37,612 nt of DNA from JAZSMS01 sp045536015 (GCA_045536015.1 JAZSMS010000058.1:1-37612), one strand, 5' to 3'; shown: positions 1 through 9,069, counted from the stretch's first letter. Made by a program: numbers and translations. The notes: generated by a model not told the origin, from the letters alone.

Positions 1-2
1 AG

Positions 3-3000
3 GCAGCCTTTGAACAGATAGTTAACCAGATTATCATTCAGTCGCTTTATTATCCTACCTTGGTTGATGAAAACACTCACGACCACGATGGCTTTGTTGA
101 ATTTATCGATGATATAGGTCATTATATGGAGGTTAAGGAAATAAAGGGTATTATGATTGGTGATACTCTCTTTACCGGAAAATACCTTGCCGAAAACTTT
201 AACGAGCAAAGTGATACTTTCTTTGACAAGAATGGAAACTATACCGAGCTTGCAAATAACGTTGTTTGGTCGGTTATGGAAAGAATTGGTATAGATGACG
301 TTGTTGAAGCACGCGATCTTATAAACAGTGCTTACGAGGCAAAGCAGCTTTACTACGATGCTCAGACCGGTGATTGGTCAAACTTTATCGGCTGGTATGC
401 CGATGACAACGGCAACTATATGGGCCACTGGCACGCAGGCCACACCGCTGAAGATATTCCTGAGAAAAACGGTGTTAAGGCAACGTATATAAACCGTTCG
501 TATGGTATGCTTGGCCAGATTAAGGACGATTACGTTCAAACTGATCTTATGTATATCTCAACGCAGGTACATACCCGCATCTCTGACGGGCACTGCTCAC
601 TTATCTGGAAGATACCTGCTTCGCTTATTCCCGTTGTATCGTATAAGGTAACCTTAAATGCCGAAAAGCTTGAGGATGCTACGGAAGCTTCAATTGAATA
701 CGATGTCCAGGAGCCTATCAGCATTTTGTTTGAGGTTGGTCTTTTTGATGAAATAAACAAGGCTAATATATCAGAGATTATAACCGACCCTCAAAATCAC
801 GTTGATAGCACCGATCCGGGTAAATATTACCTTCATACTAACTGGTGGAAGGGTGCAAATATTTCACACGAGCACTTTGACAGAGAAAACGATACTATCG
901 TGTTCTTTGAGCCCAGCCAGGAAAACGAGCGCTATTACTATACCGAAACAACTCCCGTTTTAATTAAAGACGGTAACGACTATATCAGATATACCGGTGC
1001 ACAGCCTCAAGAAAATGACGGTAATACTTACTATCGCCTGTATTACGTGTTTAACGGAACAAGCATAGTTAAAATGCCCGAGCAAATGTCGGTGGAAACA
1101 ATTAAAAAGGCATCTGCGGGCGAAAACGGCACGTGGAATATTCCCGCAGGAACAGTTCATCGATTCTTTGAGCCGTTTAATCTTGAAAAAGATCCAAATG
1201 AAACAAAGTCGCTTGACTACGTTCGCTATCCCGTTGTAGAAGAAATTCCCGGTGAGGCAGGCAAATTCTACGTTGGCTCACTTCTTGGTAACAACGGTCT
1301 TTTAACGGTTGAAATTCCTCAGGGATTAAAGATTTCAAAAAAAGTTGACGATACTCTTTACGGAACGGATGAAATCTTTAAATTTAATATAACTGCTGAT
1401 GGCATTACGGGGCAGTATGACCTCTATAAACAAAAGGCAGACGGCACCTGGAAAACACCTGATACCATCACCTTTACAAACGGAACTACTTCGGTTGAAC
1501 TTGCCGCAGGCGAAACTGCCTACATTATGGGCTTGCCCGAGAATGTTAATTATACTGTAAAAGAAATTATAAACGGAGATTATGCAGTATCGGCGATTAA
1601 GATTGACGGTATTGAACAGACGGACCTTACACAAGCAGAGGTGCTTGTAAAGACAGACACTCTTACAGAGGCTGAGTTTACCAACACTCTTGTTGTTAAT
1701 GATGCTACTATCGTTGTAAGTAAAGAGGTTACGCATGACCCTGCGCTTACGTATAACGATAACCTTGAATTTACCTTCAGACTTTACAGAACGGATAATC
1801 CTGCCGCCTATGAAGAGTTTACCTTAAAGGCAGGAGAAAGCATAACGTTTAATAATGCAAACGCGGGCATTGTTCCTGGTAGCTACACCGTTGAGGAGGT
1901 AATCATTCCTGATGGCTTTACCGCAGATGCTACAAATAATAAGATAACCAAGGACGTTGCAAACGGTAGTGCTTCGGCATATGCATTCCACTTTGTAAAC
2001 GTGTATGAGCCCGAGGATATCAAACCGGTAAATCTTGTTGTTTCCGGCACAAAGGAAATAGATGGAAGAGCTTGGCGAGAAGGCGATAAGTTTACCTTTG
2101 CACTTCAATATTACAGCGTAAACGGATGGCAAGAGCTTGCAACACGTACGGTTGCGTATAATGATGCACAAAACTATGATTATAAGTTTGACTTTGCAAA
2201 TGATACCGACCTTACAAGCTTTGCGCTTGACAAACTTGGAACGCATTATTTCCGCGTTATAGAAAAAATTCCTGCCGATAATGAAAAGCTTGGCGGAATG
2301 ACATATAGCGACAGCCCACGTTATTTCCACGTTGTTGTTACTGACGAAACAATGGACGGCAAGCTTGAAATTAAAGAGGTTGTTGGTACAAATGCAACAG
2401 TTAACGGCGCAAACGTTGTTGCTGATTTTACAAATATTTACGCTGCAAATAAGGGCGACGATATAACAATTACCATAAACAAAACCGTTAACAATGATAA
2501 GGCGGGTACGGCGCTTTCGCCTGAGGGCTTTGTGTTTGGTATCTTTACCGTTGACGGAACAACTCCTTTGGCAGTTTCTGAGCCAACCGATGCAAACGGT
2601 AACACAAGCATAACGCTTTCGTTCCCAGCAACTGCAGCAGGAAAAAGCTATGAATTTGAGGTTAGAGAAATTGTTCCTGAAGATGTAGCAAACGGTCTTA
2701 TAAACGGCATGGAATACGACGCAACTCCGCGACCGATAACCATAACCATAGTTGATAATCTTGACGGAACAACTACTGCAAAGATAGATAATGCAGAGGG
2801 CGTAACGCAGGAGTATGAAAACAAGTATAAGCCAGCGGATGTTACTGTTAGCTTAGAAGGCACAAAGGTTATGGATGGAAGAAATTTCCACGATAACGAA
2901 TTTACCTTTATTTTAGCGGATAAGGAAAATTATAACAACGACGGTGATAACTTTAATTCGTCTAAAGAGGTCGGACATACCTCTAAGGTTGAAGGTGGAA

Positions 3001-4472
3001 AAATTGACTTTGGCTCGATAACCTTTAGCAAAATTGGCACTTATAAGTACACTGTAAGTGAAGTTCAGGGACAAATGGGCGGTGTAACTTATAGTGATAA
3101 GGTTTATGACGTTGAAATAATCGTTTCGGATGATGCTGATAACAACGGAACATTAGACGTAGTTGTTAAAATTGACGGCAACGTTGTAATGGGTTCAACC
3201 GCCGATACTATTGTTTTTGAAAATATCTACACTGCTGAGGAAGCAGAGGTTACCTTAGAGGCAACAAAGAACCTTATTGGCCGTGACCTTACTGCAAACG
3301 ATGACTTTAAGTTTGACTTATACAGTGCAAACGATCAGTTTGTTAAAGGTAACGTGCTCTATGATGACGTAAAACTTGTTATTGATGCACAAGATGCTAA
3401 AAAGGGTCTTATTAAATTTGATAAGATGACCTTTGGCACCGCGGGTGATTGGTACTTTGTAGCAGTTGAGGACGGCGAAAACGGAAAAGGCATAACCGTT
3501 GATAAGACCGAGTATAAGATTCATATAAACGTTAAGGATAATAAGGAAGGCAAGCTTATTGCTACCGTTTACGTAAACGGAACGGCAGTTACAGGCTCAA
3601 CCAAGGATGCTATCGTGTTTAATAACGAATACGAGGCAACGGCTTCGCTTACTATAGCCGCAACCAAAAAGCTTGACGGCAGAGAAATTAAGCCTGATGA
3701 GTTTATCTTTGAACTTTATAACGAGCAGAACCAAAAGATTGGTGAAGCAAAGGTTAAAGAGGGCGGCAAGATAGAGTTTGAACCTATCGTGTTTGTTCAA
3801 ACGGGCGATAAGACATATAATTACACTATTAAAGAGTTTGTAGGCAGCGATTCGGCGATTTCGTACGATACAAAGACTTATGCTTTAAAGGTAGAAACCA
3901 CTGATAACGGCGACGGAACCCTTACAATAAAGACGTACGTTGATACAAAGCTTGTTACAGGATCTACAAAGGACGAGATAGTATTTAACAATACCTACTC
4001 AACAAGCGGTATTCTTGTAATAAAAGCAGAAAAAGATCTTGTAGGCAGAGATTTAGTTGCTGATGAGTTTGAATTTGAACTTTATGACGAGCTTGGTGCA
4101 AAGGTAGAAAGCGTTAAAAACGATGCCGACGGCAAGATCAGCTTTACTGCAATACAGCTTGATAAAGCAGGCAAAAAGGTTTATACAATAAAAGAAGTTA
4201 AGGGCAATCAAGAAAACATTATTTATGATGATGCGGTTTACACGATAGAAGTTACTGCAAAAGATAACGGTGACGGAACCTTAACTGTTACGCAAAAGTT
4301 CTTTGATGCAAATGACGATGAAATTACAAAGATAATTTTTGAAAACACTTACAAAGAGCCTATCAAGCCTCCGGCTACGGGCGATACAGTTAACCCGCTT
4401 TTACTTGCGCTTGTTATAATAAGTGTAGTAGGACTTGCTGTTGTGATACGCAACAAAAAACAAAACGCATAA
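3..4472 (+). CDS. Pilin-like LPXTG-type surface protein, 5' end missing
   Basis: The frame is open from the first full codon at base 3, so the gene begins upstream and the signal peptide is not visible; the TTG at 60 is only an internal codon. Numbering from that TTG: residues 1 to about 415 are an uncharacterised, probably adhesive, head. About 419-657 holds two CnaB/DUF7601-like beta-sandwich domains. About 658-1434 holds six Spy0128/FctA-like domains that open with a Lys-containing strand (for example GTKVMDGR), carry a Glu in a YTVSE-like strand and end in an FxNxY-like strand. In this family the Lys, Asn and Glu form a self-generated isopeptide bond. The C-terminus has PPATG (bases 4368-4382), a hydrophobic segment and the basic tail RNKKQNA, the arrangement of a sortase-anchored wall protein. 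No sortase lies in the window. Probably an adhesin stalk or pilus subunit; the ligand is unknown. Confidence 0.85.
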   Translation, partial: AAFEQIVNQIIIQSLYYPTLVDENTHDHDGFVEFIDDIGHYMEVKEIKGIMIGDTLFTGKYLAENFNEQSDTFFDKNGNYTELANNVVWSVMERIGIDDVVEARDLINSAYEAKQLYYDAQTGDWSNFIGWYADDNGNYMGHWHAGHTAEDIPEKNGVKATYINRSYGMLGQIKDDYVQTDLMYISTQVHTRISDGHCSLIWKIPASLIPVVSYKVTLNAEKLEDATEASIEYDVQEPISILFEVGLFDEINKANISEIITDPQNHVDSTDPGKYYLHTNWWKGANISHEHFDRENDTIVFFEPSQENERYYYTETTPVLIKDGNDYIRYTGAQPQENDGNTYYRLYYVFNGTSIVKMPEQMSVETIKKASAGENGTWNIPAGTVHRFFEPFNLEKDPNETKSLDYVRYPVVEEIPGEAGKFYVGSLLGNNGLLTVEIPQGLKISKKVDDTLYGTDEIFKFNITADGITGQYDLYKQKADGTWKTPDTITFTNGTTSVELAAGETAYIMGLPENVNYTVKEIINGDYAVSAIKIDGIEQTDLTQAEVLVKTDTLTEAEFTNTLVVNDATIVVSKEVTHDPALTYNDNLEFTFRLYRTDNPAAYEEFTLKAGESITFNNANAGIVPGSYTVEEVIIPDGFTADATNNKITKDVANGSASAYAFHFVNVYEPEDIKPVNLVVSGTKEIDGRAWREGDKFTFALQYYSVNGWQELATRTVAYNDAQNYDYKFDFANDTDLTSFALDKLGTHYFRVIEKIPADNEKLGGMTYSDSPRYFHVVVTDETMDGKLEIKEVVGTNATVNGANVVADFTNIYAANKGDDITITINKTVNNDKAGTALSPEGFVFGIFTVDGTTPLAVSEPTDANGNTSITLSFPATAAGKSYEFEVREIVPEDVANGLINGMEYDATPRPITITIVDNLDGTTTAKIDNAEGVTQEYENKYKPADVTVSLEGTKVMDGRNFHDNEFTFILADKENYNNDGDNFNSSKEVGHTSKVEGGKIDFGSITFSKIGTYKYTVSEVQGQMGGVTYSDKVYDVEIIVSDDADNNGTLDVVVKIDGNVVMGSTADTIVFENIYTAEEAEVTLEATKNLIGRDLTANDDFKFDLYSANDQFVKGNVLYDDVKLVIDAQDAKKGLIKFDKMTFGTAGDWYFVAVEDGENGKGITVDKTEYKIHINVKDNKEGKLIATVYVNGTAVTGSTKDAIVFNNEYEATASLTIAATKKLDGREIKPDEFIFELYNEQNQKIGEAKVKEGGKIEFEPIVFVQTGDKTYNYTIKEFVGSDSAISYDTKTYALKVETTDNGDGTLTIKTYVDTKLVTGSTKDEIVFNNTYSTSGILVIKAEKDLVGRDLVADEFEFELYDELGAKVESVKNDADGKISFTAIQLDKAGKKVYTIKEVKGNQENIIYDDAVYTIEVTAKDNGDGTLTVTQKFFDANDDEITKIIFENTYKEPIKPPATGDTVNPLLLALVIISVVGLAVVIRNKKQNA

Positions 4473-4480
4473 AATTATTT

Positions 4481-4520
4481 AAAAATCCCAAAGAAAAAAT
4501 GCTTTGGGATTTTTTATTTT
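4481..4520 (+). terminator. Intrinsic terminator after the surface protein gene
   Basis: A 13-bp perfect stem (4481-4493 with 4502-4514, core TCCCAAAG/CTTTGGGA) with an 8-base loop is followed by a T-rich run. It lies 9 bases past the stop codon. Confidence 0.9.
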
Positions 4521-4624
4521 TGTAAAAAAAAGCTAAATTGTGCGTCAAAAACGCAAAAATGGTAAAAAACGTCAATATATATACAAAAAATTCATAATTT
4601 GCTTAAAAAAATTAAATATTTATC

Positions 4625-4653
4625 TTGAAATACTATAAAGAAAATTGTATAAT
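4625..4653 (+). promoter_or_regulatory. Sigma-A-type promoter of the EF-G-like gene
   Basis: TTGAAA at 4625-4630 and TATAAT at 4648-4653 are separated by exactly 17 bases in a very AT-rich stretch. Transcription would start near 4660, about 50 bases before the ATG. Confidence 0.8.
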
Positions 4654-4709
4654 ATATTTAATAGTGAGCAATTCTATTTTTATTGCTAAAAAAGAAAGGG
4701 GACATTGAA

Positions 4710-6752
4710 ATGGATTATCACGCTTCCAACATTCGAAACATTGCATTCATAGGACATGGCGGTGACGGAAAGACTTCGCTTACCGAAGCTCTGCTTTTTT
4801 TAAACGGAAACATTGACCGTTTAGGAAAGACCGAAGAAGGAAATACTGTCAGCGATTATGACCAGGAGGAAGTAAAGCGAAAGATATCTATTTCACTTTC
4901 GGTTGCACCGGTAGAATTTGAACAAAGCAAAATAAATATTATCGACTGCCCCGGATACTTTGATTTTGAGGGTAGTGTTATTGGCGCGCTTTCCGCTTGC
5001 GACGGCGCGGTTATAGTTATGTCTGCAACCTCGGGCGTAAACGTTGGTTGCGAAAAGGCTATTGAAAAAACACGCAAAAATAAAATTCCGCGCGTTATAT
5101 TTATTAATCAGATGGATAAAGAGCACGCTTCGTTTGATAAGTGCGTTCAACAGTTAAAGGATAAATACGGCTCCAATATTGTACCTATTCTCTATCCTAT
5201 TATGGAAGGCAATTCTATGGTTGGATATGTTGACTTAATTGATGCACAAGCCTATAAGTTTGATGGCAATAAGCGCGTTAAAACCGAAATTCCTGCTTCT
5301 ATTGCAGATACCGTTGCACTGGAGCGTTCAGAATTAATGGAAACTGCGGCAGAGAATGATGAAGAACTTATGGAAAAGGTTATAATGGGCGAAGAGCTTA
5401 CTCACGATGAAATGATTAAGGGCTTATCGCTTGGTGTAGCCGATTCTTCGGCAGTTCCCGTTTTGTGCGGTAGCGCTATCGACTTTAAGGGTGTTAAACT
5501 TTTGCAGGATACAATAATGCGACTTATTCCCTCAAGCGAAAATAAAGAGTTTGAAGGAGAAGATGATATCCGCGTTTGTAGCGAAAATGAGCCCTTCTCG
5601 GCTTATGTATTTAAAACTATATCTGATCCCTTTGCAGGAAAGCTTTCTCTCTTTGTTGTGCGCTCGGGCATGCTTACGCTTTCGACAAAGGTTGTAAATG
5701 CTCGCGAAGGCAAGGAAGAAAAGATAAGCAATATTTATATGCTTCGCGGAAAACAGCAAATTCAAGTGCAAAAGCTTTGTGCAGGCGATATAGGTGCATT
5801 TGGTCGTTTGCAGTACACGCTTACGGGCGATACACTCTATGCTGATAAAAAGATTACCTATTCTGCACCCGAGCTTCCGTGGCCCGGAATTTCGCTTGCA
5901 GTTTCGCCAAAAAAACAGGGCGACGAAGATAAAGTATTCTCAGGCTTAAGACGCTTGTGCGAAGAAGACGATACACTTAAGCTTGAGAAGAATGAAAAGA
6001 CAAATCAAATGCTTCTTCGTGGCCTTGGAGATATGCATTTAGACGTTGCAATTCAAAAGTTAAAAACAAAGTTTAACGGCGAAGCTCAGCTTACCGCACC
6101 CATTATTCCTTACCGCGAAACTATTAAAAAAGCGGTTAAGGCACAGGGTAAATATAAAAAGCAGTCGGGCGGTCACGGACAGTACGGCGATTGCTGGATA
6201 GAATTTGCACCAAGTGATAAGGATTTTGAATTTATAGATAAGGTTGTTGGCGGCGCAGTTCCAAGGGCATACATACCTGCTGTTGAAAAGGGACTTTTAG
6301 AAGCAGTTCGCCACGGCGTTTTAGCCGGATATCCTGTTGTAGGAATAAGTTGTACACTTTACGACGGCTCGTATCACCCTGTTGATTCTTCCGAAATGGC
6401 GTTTAAGTCAGCGGCTTCCATCGCTTATAAAACGGCTTGTGCGTCGGCTAACCCCACGCTTTTAGAGCCCGTTTGCTCGGTTAAAATTACCGTTCCTGAC
6501 GATTATATGGGCGACGTTATAGGCGATATTAATAAGCGTCGAGGAAGAATACTTGGCATGACGCCCGTTGCAGAGGGTCAATGCATAGAGGGCGAGGTTC
6601 CCGAGGCAGAAATGACGTATTATTCGGTTGACCTTCGTTCGATGACACAGGGTAGAGGAAGCTATTATATGGAATTCTGCCGATATGAAGAGGCTCCGTC
6701 AAATATCGCGGCAAAAATTGCCGCTGAGGCTTCTAAATCGGTTGAAGAATAA
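4710..6752 (+). CDS. Elongation factor G-like translational GTPase
   Basis: A 680-residue protein with the EF-G domain order. G-domain motifs are G1 GHGGDGKT (residues 15-22), G3 DCPG (79-82), G4 NQMD (133-136) and a G5-like CGSA. The domain IV signature SGGHGQYGD is present. These depart from canonical EF-G (AHIDAGKT, NKMD, RGITI): G4 has Gln for Lys, and the switch I segment reads RKISI. This places it with the secondary EF-G-like proteins of Firmicutes rather than the housekeeping fusA; a role in translation or ribosome dynamics is inferred, not shown. The ATG at 4710 was chosen because AAAGGGGA lies about 8 bases upstream; an in-frame TTG at 4683 would place that ribosome-binding site inside the gene. 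It is monocistronic or leads into spoVG, with no clear terminator after it. Confidence 0.88.
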   Translation: MDYHASNIRNIAFIGHGGDGKTSLTEALLFLNGNIDRLGKTEEGNTVSDYDQEEVKRKISISLSVAPVEFEQSKINIIDCPGYFDFEGSVIGALSACDGAVIVMSATSGVNVGCEKAIEKTRKNKIPRVIFINQMDKEHASFDKCVQQLKDKYGSNIVPILYPIMEGNSMVGYVDLIDAQAYKFDGNKRVKTEIPASIADTVALERSELMETAAENDEELMEKVIMGEELTHDEMIKGLSLGVADSSAVPVLCGSAIDFKGVKLLQDTIMRLIPSSENKEFEGEDDIRVCSENEPFSAYVFKTISDPFAGKLSLFVVRSGMLTLSTKVVNAREGKEEKISNIYMLRGKQQIQVQKLCAGDIGAFGRLQYTLTGDTLYADKKITYSAPELPWPGISLAVSPKKQGDEDKVFSGLRRLCEEDDTLKLEKNEKTNQMLLRGLGDMHLDVAIQKLKTKFNGEAQLTAPIIPYRETIKKAVKAQGKYKKQSGGHGQYGDCWIEFAPSDKDFEFIDKVVGGAVPRAYIPAVEKGLLEAVRHGVLAGYPVVGISCTLYDGSYHPVDSSEMAFKSAASIAYKTACASANPTLLEPVCSVKITVPDDYMGDVIGDINKRRGRILGMTPVAEGQCIEGEVPEAEMTYYSVDLRSMTQGRGSYYMEFCRYEEAPSNIAAKIAAEASKSVEE

Positions 6753-6756
6753 ATAG

Positions 6757-6785
6757 TTGCTAAAAAACAAAATTTGATGTAAAAT
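6757..6785 (+). promoter_or_regulatory. Probable spoVG promoter
   Basis: TTGCTA at 6757-6762 and TAAAAT at 6780-6785 are spaced by 17 bases. The predicted start near 6792 lies about 31 bases before the spoVG ATG. Unlike Bacillus subtilis spoVG, which uses sigma-H, the hexamers here look like sigma-A type. Confidence 0.6.
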
Positions 6786-6805
6786 ACAAGTCGTGTTTTA
6801 CATTA
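6775..6805 (+). promoter_or_regulatory. Inverted repeat over the spoVG promoter (possible operator)
   Basis: Arms 6775-6787 and 6793-6805 (core TGTAAAATAC / GTGTTTTACA) flank a 5-base centre; 11 of 13 positions are exact complements and the other two would be G-U in RNA. It covers the -10 box and the expected transcription start, where a repressor would act. No T-run follows, so it does not look like a terminator for the upstream gene. Confidence 0.5.
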
Positions 6806-6822
6806 GAACAGGAGGAGTTATA

Positions 6823-7080
6823 ATGCAAATCACAGATGTCAGAATTCGTAAGATCGACACGGCAGGCAAGCTTAGAGCGGTTGCATCAATAACCTTTGAT
6901 GATGAATTTGTTGTTCACGATATCAAAGTGATTGAGGGTAACGAATCGCTTTTTGTTGCAATGCCTAGCGTGAAGAATGCACGAAACGAATTCAAGGATG
7001 TTGCGCATCCTATAAAGACAGAGCTTCGCGAGAAGATCTCCAAGGCAGTGCTTGAAAAATTTGCTGAAGAGGGAGAATAA
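6823..7080 (+). CDS. spoVG: SpoVG family regulator
   Basis: An 85-residue protein starting MQITDVRIRKI, with the typical SpoVG pattern: a two-stranded N-terminal half and the conserved AMPSVKN and FKDVAHPI segments. Family members are small dimeric nucleic-acid-binding proteins; in Bacillus SpoVG affects septation during sporulation, and in staphylococci and Listeria it binds DNA or RNA and influences virulence and capsule genes. The start is fixed by a strong GGAGGAG at 6811-6817, 5 bases before the ATG; translation starting earlier would run through the promoter palindrome. The downstream neighbour is glmU, as in B. subtilis. Its presence alone does not prove that the organism sporulates. 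Confidence 0.95.
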   Translation: MQITDVRIRKIDTAGKLRAVASITFDDEFVVHDIKVIEGNESLFVAMPSVKNARNEFKDVAHPIKTELREKISKAVLEKFAEEGE

Positions 7081-7083
7081 AAA

Positions 7084-7106
7084 GGGCGCATAAGCGCCCA
7101 TTTTTA
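7084..7106 (+). terminator. GC-rich terminator between spoVG and glmU
   Basis: A 6-bp stem GGGCGC/GCGCCC (7084-7089 with 7094-7099), loop ATAA, is followed by A and five T. It lies 3 bases after the spoVG stop and 23 bases before the glmU start. No promoter is visible between it and glmU, so glmU is probably fed by readthrough. Confidence 0.8.
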
Positions 7107-7128
7107 TTGTATTTAAGGAGGAAACAGA

Positions 7129-8496
7129 ATGTATAAAACAGCGTTGATTTTAGCCGCAGGTGACGGTAAACGAATGAAGTCTAAATTACCAAAGGTGCTT
7201 CACAAGGTTTGTGGAAAACAACTTGTTAAGCACGTTTTTGATGCCGTTAGCGGTATTTGTGATGATAAGCCCATAGTTGTTGTGCGAAGAAGCGCAGAGC
7301 TTGTAGAAAAACTGCTTGCTGATAATGCGCGCTTTGCTTATCAAGAGGTACGCAAGGGTACTGCACACGCCGTTATGTGCGCACAGGAGCTTTTTGAAAA
7401 AAATGACGGCTATATAATTATAACTGCGGGCGATATGCCGCTTTTAAGGGCAGAGACCTTTGAAAAACTTTTTGAGCAAACGGTTAAAGGCGAATATTCT
7501 GCTTGCGTTTTGACGGCAAAGGTAGAAGATCCCTTTGGATACGGAAGAATAATTCGTTCTTCGCTCGGTGACGTTTCTTCGATAGTAGAGCAGCGTGATG
7601 CAACTGAAGAGCAACAAAAAATAAACGAGATTAATACGTCTGTTTACTGCTTTAATATAAAAGATTTACTTTGTGCGCTTTCTAAGGTTACAGCAGATAA
7701 CGCGCAAGGCGAGCTTTATCTTACCGATACGCTTTCAATCTTAAATAATATGGGTAAAAAGGTTGGCGCATGCGTGCTTGAAGATAGCATTGAGGCAATG
7801 GGAATAAACGACCGTGTTCAGTTGTCCAAAGCAGAAGCACAGATGCGCAGAAGAATAAATAAACAGGTAATGCTATCTGGAGTAACACTTATTGACCCCG
7901 AAAACACTTATATCGAAGCAAGTGTAAAAATAGGTCAGGATACGGTTATTTATCCGGGAAGTGTTATTTCGGGCAACACTGTTATCGGCGAAGATGCGGT
8001 TATATATTCCGGCTCAAGAATAGTTGATTCTTATATCGGCAACGGTTGCGAGGTAACTTCTTCGGTTATGCTTGAAGCAAAGATAGGAAATAATACAAAG
8101 GTTGGACCAAATGCATATCTGCGCAAAGGTACAGATGTTGGTGATGATGCGCGAATTGGCGATTTTGTTGAGATTAAAAATGCGCGTATAGGTAACGGCA
8201 CCAAAGTAAGCCATTTAACGTACGTTGGCGATGCTACAGTAGGTGAAAATTGCAATATGGGCTGTGGTACGGTGTTTGTTAATTACGACGGAAAAAATAA
8301 GCATCATTCTACCGTTGGCGATCACGTGTTTATTGGTTGCAATTCTAATATAATTGCGCCTGTTAAAATAGGAAATAACGCTTTTATTGCGGCGGCTACC
8401 ACCGTAACTAAAGACGTTGAAGAAAACGATTTAAGCATTGGCAGATCACGCCAAGAAAACAAGAAGGGCTGGGTGCTTAATTATAAAAACTGGTAA
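7129..8496 (+). CDS. glmU: Bifunctional GlmU (UDP-GlcNAc synthesis)
   Basis: A 455-residue protein of normal family length. It acetylates glucosamine-1-phosphate and then transfers UMP from UTP, giving UDP-N-acetylglucosamine for peptidoglycan and wall polymers. The N-terminal pyrophosphorylase carries LILAAGDGKRM followed by KLPKVLH (residues 6-25). From about residue 250 the hexapeptide repeats of a left-handed beta-helix follow, with the acetyltransferase segment SHLTYVGD (His362 is the likely catalytic base) and NYDGKNKH. A strong AAGGAGG lies 5 bases before the ATG. It follows spoVG across a terminator and overlaps or abuts pth; the prs gene found here in Bacillus is absent. Confidence 0.97.
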   Translation: MYKTALILAAGDGKRMKSKLPKVLHKVCGKQLVKHVFDAVSGICDDKPIVVVRRSAELVEKLLADNARFAYQEVRKGTAHAVMCAQELFEKNDGYIIITAGDMPLLRAETFEKLFEQTVKGEYSACVLTAKVEDPFGYGRIIRSSLGDVSSIVEQRDATEEQQKINEINTSVYCFNIKDLLCALSKVTADNAQGELYLTDTLSILNNMGKKVGACVLEDSIEAMGINDRVQLSKAEAQMRRRINKQVMLSGVTLIDPENTYIEASVKIGQDTVIYPGSVISGNTVIGEDAVIYSGSRIVDSYIGNGCEVTSSVMLEAKIGNNTKVGPNAYLRKGTDVGDDARIGDFVEIKNARIGNGTKVSHLTYVGDATVGENCNMGCGTVFVNYDGKNKHHSTVGDHVFIGCNSNIIAPVKIGNNAFIAAATTVTKDVEENDLSIGRSRQENKKGWVLNYKNW

Positions 8497-9067
8497 CGAA
8501 ATACTTATAATTGCAGGGCTTGGCAATCCGGGCGAGAAGTATGCGCAAACACGTCATAATATGGGCTTTAGGGCAATAGATGCTCTTACGATGGCGCTTG
8601 ATGCTGGCTTACCAAAAGAAAAGTTTGAAGGACTTATTTTTGAAGCAAGGCAAAACGATAAAAAAATTTTGCTTGTTAAACCGCAAACGTTTATGAACGA
8701 TAGCGGAAGATGCTTGTCACAGGTGCTTAACTTTTACAAGGCAGAAAAGGCTAACTTGCTTGTTATCTATGACGATATTGACCTTCCTGAAGGTAAGGTG
8801 CGCATAAGACAAAAGGGCGGACCTGGCACGCATAACGGAATGCGCTCGATTGTTTCTTCTCTTTCAAGCGAAGATTTTCCGAGAATTCGCGTTGGCGTAG
8901 GTGCACCGGAGCAAAAAGAAGAACTTATTGGCTGGGTGCTTGGAAAAATTCCTAAAGAAAGTCAGGAAAAAATAGACGAGGCAATCTCCATTGCCACCAA
9001 AGCTGCAATAGAGTTTGCAAAAAATGGCATCGAAAGTGCGATGCAAAAATATAATAAAGGAAAATAA
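8438..9067 (+). CDS. pth: Peptidyl-tRNA hydrolase
   Basis: Releases peptides from prematurely dropped peptidyl-tRNA, recycling tRNA. The family motifs are all visible: GLGNPG, TRHNMGF (catalytic His40 in this numbering), FMNDSG, YDDIDLPEG and GGPGTHNG. The start is uncertain. The annotated TTG at 8438 adds about 20 residues to the usual N-terminus (family proteins begin a few residues before LIxGLGNPG) and overlaps glmU by 59 bases. There is no in-frame ATG or GTG before the first motif; a rarer start such as ATT at 8480, 11 bases after AAGAAGGG, would give a more normal protein. Translation is likely coupled to glmU. The mfd gene begins 2 bases after the stop codon. Confidence 0.93.
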   Translation: MADHAKKTRRAGCLIIKTGNEILIIAGLGNPGEKYAQTRHNMGFRAIDALTMALDAGLPKEKFEGLIFEARQNDKKILLVKPQTFMNDSGRCLSQVLNFYKAEKANLLVIYDDIDLPEGKVRIRQKGGPGTHNGMRSIVSSLSSEDFPRIRVGVGAPEQKEELIGWVLGKIPKESQEKIDEAISIATKAAIEFAKNGIESAMQKYNKGK

Positions 9068-9069
9068 AA

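Noticed and set aside
1824..2330. 168-codon open frame antisense to the surface protein gene
   Set aside because: It mirrors the codon bias of the real gene on the other strand; the protein resembles no family and has no upstream signals.
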